A stretch of 64,000 nucleotides of DNA from Paroedura picta (taxonomy: Eukaryota > Chordata > Lepidosauria > Squamata > Gekkonidae). Below the pieces are notes generated by a model, which was not told where the DNA came from, did no database searches, and saw only the letters and a list, made by a program, of their open reading frames with translations. The DNA lies in assembly GCF_049243985.1 (NCBI RefSeq), contig NC_135373.1, positions 97,583,213 to 97,647,212 on the forward strand, written 5' to 3'. Position 1 is the first letter of the stretch, and each line of letters begins with the position of its first letter. Shown here piece by piece: positions 62,863-64,000 of this stretch. A program made the translations under genes and the position numbers.

Positions 62863-63307
62863 ATTACCTCAGTTGTTAAAGCATATTGGAAATAGACAAT
62901 ATGTTCTATGTTGTTGTTTTTATACAAAGAAGACTGATCCATGGAAGCATTTTAAGTGCCTTAGAGATACAGTCCTTCTGGCAACCTGAAAACTCTTCCT
63001 GATAGGCTGGATAACATTTACGTCAGAGAGATTTTCTTTCAGTGCAAAAATACCCAGATGCAAATTGAATAAAAATTCAATTTAGAAATTCTCATCTATT
63101 ACCTACCCATATTTTTGGGTTGCTGCTGATGTCTTTCTTCTGGTGATTCCTTTGAGTATACTAGATAAATTGAGAGAGGAAACCTGAGGTCCTTCACGTT
63201 GCTTTACGTTTTGCAAGGAGAAATCCTGGAAAAGACTTTCTGTTCCAAAGATAAACTTGGGTAGCTGTTTGTCTGAAGTAGCAGAATGAATTTTTAAAGT
63301 AATAAAT

Positions 63308-63357
63308 GATATTTCTTTCATAAAGATATTTCTTTCATAATGATATTTCTTTCATAC
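63308..63357. repeat. Three tandem 17-bp units
   Basis: GATATTTCTTTCATA begins at 63308, 63325 and 63342. The last unit abuts the 5' edge of the CR1 copy that follows. Confidence 0.85.
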
Positions 63358-64000
63358 CTCGGGGGCTTGGTCCGGTACTTTTTAACATATTTATTAATGA
63401 TCTAGATGAGGGGGTGGAGGGACTACTCATCAAGTTTGCAGATGACACCAAATTGGGGGGACTGGCAAATACTCCAGAAGATAGAGACAGAGTTCAACAA
63501 GATCTGAACACAATGGAAAAATGGGCAAATGAGAACAAGATGCAATTTAATAAAGATAAGTGTAAAGTTCTGCATCTGGGTCAGAAAAATGAAAAGCATG
63601 CCTACTAGATGGGGGATATGCTTCTAGGTAACACTGTGTGTGAACGAGACCTTGGGGTGGATTGTAAGCTAAACATGGGCAGGCAGTGTGATGCAGTGGT
63701 AAAAAAGGCAAATGCCATTTTGGGCTGCATCAATAGGGGCATCACATCAAAATCACAAGATGTCATAGACCCATTGTATACAGCACTGGCTAGACCACAC
63801 CTGGAGTACTGTGTGCAGTTCTGGAGGCCTCGCTTCAAGAAGGATGTAGATAAAATTGAAAGGGTACAGAGGAGAGCGACGAGGATGATCTGGGGCCAAG
63901 GGACCAAGCCCTATGAAGATAGGTTGAGAATGTTCAGCATGGAGAAAAGGAGGTTGAAAGGGGACATGATAGCCCTCTGTAGGTATTTGAAAGGCTGTCT
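63358..64000 (+). repeat. CR1 LINE, forward, 5'-truncated, runs off window
   Basis: Encodes [20 protein letters not shown] with the FADD RT motif, then MEKWANENKMQFNKDKCKVL, and [10 protein letters not shown]-type sequence near 63800. Very close in sequence to the reverse copy at 54862-56335, with one early stop after KNEKHAY. The 3' end lies outside the window. Confidence 0.93.

Noticed and set aside
1-64000. CRISPR arrays, operons, toxin or phage systems, retrovirus-like elements
   Set aside because: None seen. The repeats are LINEs, SINEs, MITEs and simple repeats, and all confident genes are spliced vertebrate genes.

Overview
This window is vertebrate nuclear DNA, most likely from a squamate reptile (lizard or gecko). 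The evidence is spliced vertebrate genes, Sauria-type tRNA-derived SINEs, 5S-rRNA-derived SINEs, L2, CR1 and L1 LINEs, and many short hAT- and Harbinger-type DNA transposons. The species cannot be fixed from sequence alone. Interval edges of old repeats are approximate; splice sites, start and stop codons, TIR ends and target-site duplications (TSDs) were read directly.

Layout. (1) 1-35.8 kb holds the 3' two thirds of UBN2 on the + strand: 13 coding exons, all with canonical splice sites and consistent phase, giving 1,069 codons plus TGA at 35817-35819. The N-terminal exons lie upstream of the window. (2) 35.8-44.75 kb is a likely 9-kb UBN2 3' UTR with no recognisable transposon, ending at an AATAAA signal (44732-44737). 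(3) 45-50.7 kb is intergenic and repeat-rich. (4) An intact tRNA-Arg(CCT) gene lies at 50737-50809. (5) FMC1 follows, with two coding exons (51620-51757, 52957-53160) encoding 113 aa. (6) LUC7L2 has its CpG-rich promoter and first coding exon at 58918-58978; its first intron runs beyond the window end. The order UBN2-FMC1-LUC7L2, all on one strand, is the arrangement known on human chromosome 7q34, which supports calling the paralogues UBN2 (not UBN1) and LUC7L2 (not LUC7L).

The three genes have unrelated roles: a histone H3.3 deposition (HIRA) complex subunit, a mitochondrial ATP-synthase assembly factor, and a U1 snRNP splicing factor. Their proximity is conserved synteny, not a functional operon.

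The mobile-element content is rich in nesting with readable TSDs: hAT MITEs inside L2, CR1 and SINE copies, L2 inside L2, and L2 inside hAT. Two copies of a Harbinger-like MITE flank a SINE. One CpG-rich, multi-hairpin element at about 9.1-10.0 kb is not assigned with certainty and is the most unusual unit here. I see no retrovirus-like element, no CRISPR array and no bacterial-type system, and no convincing new multi-gene system.
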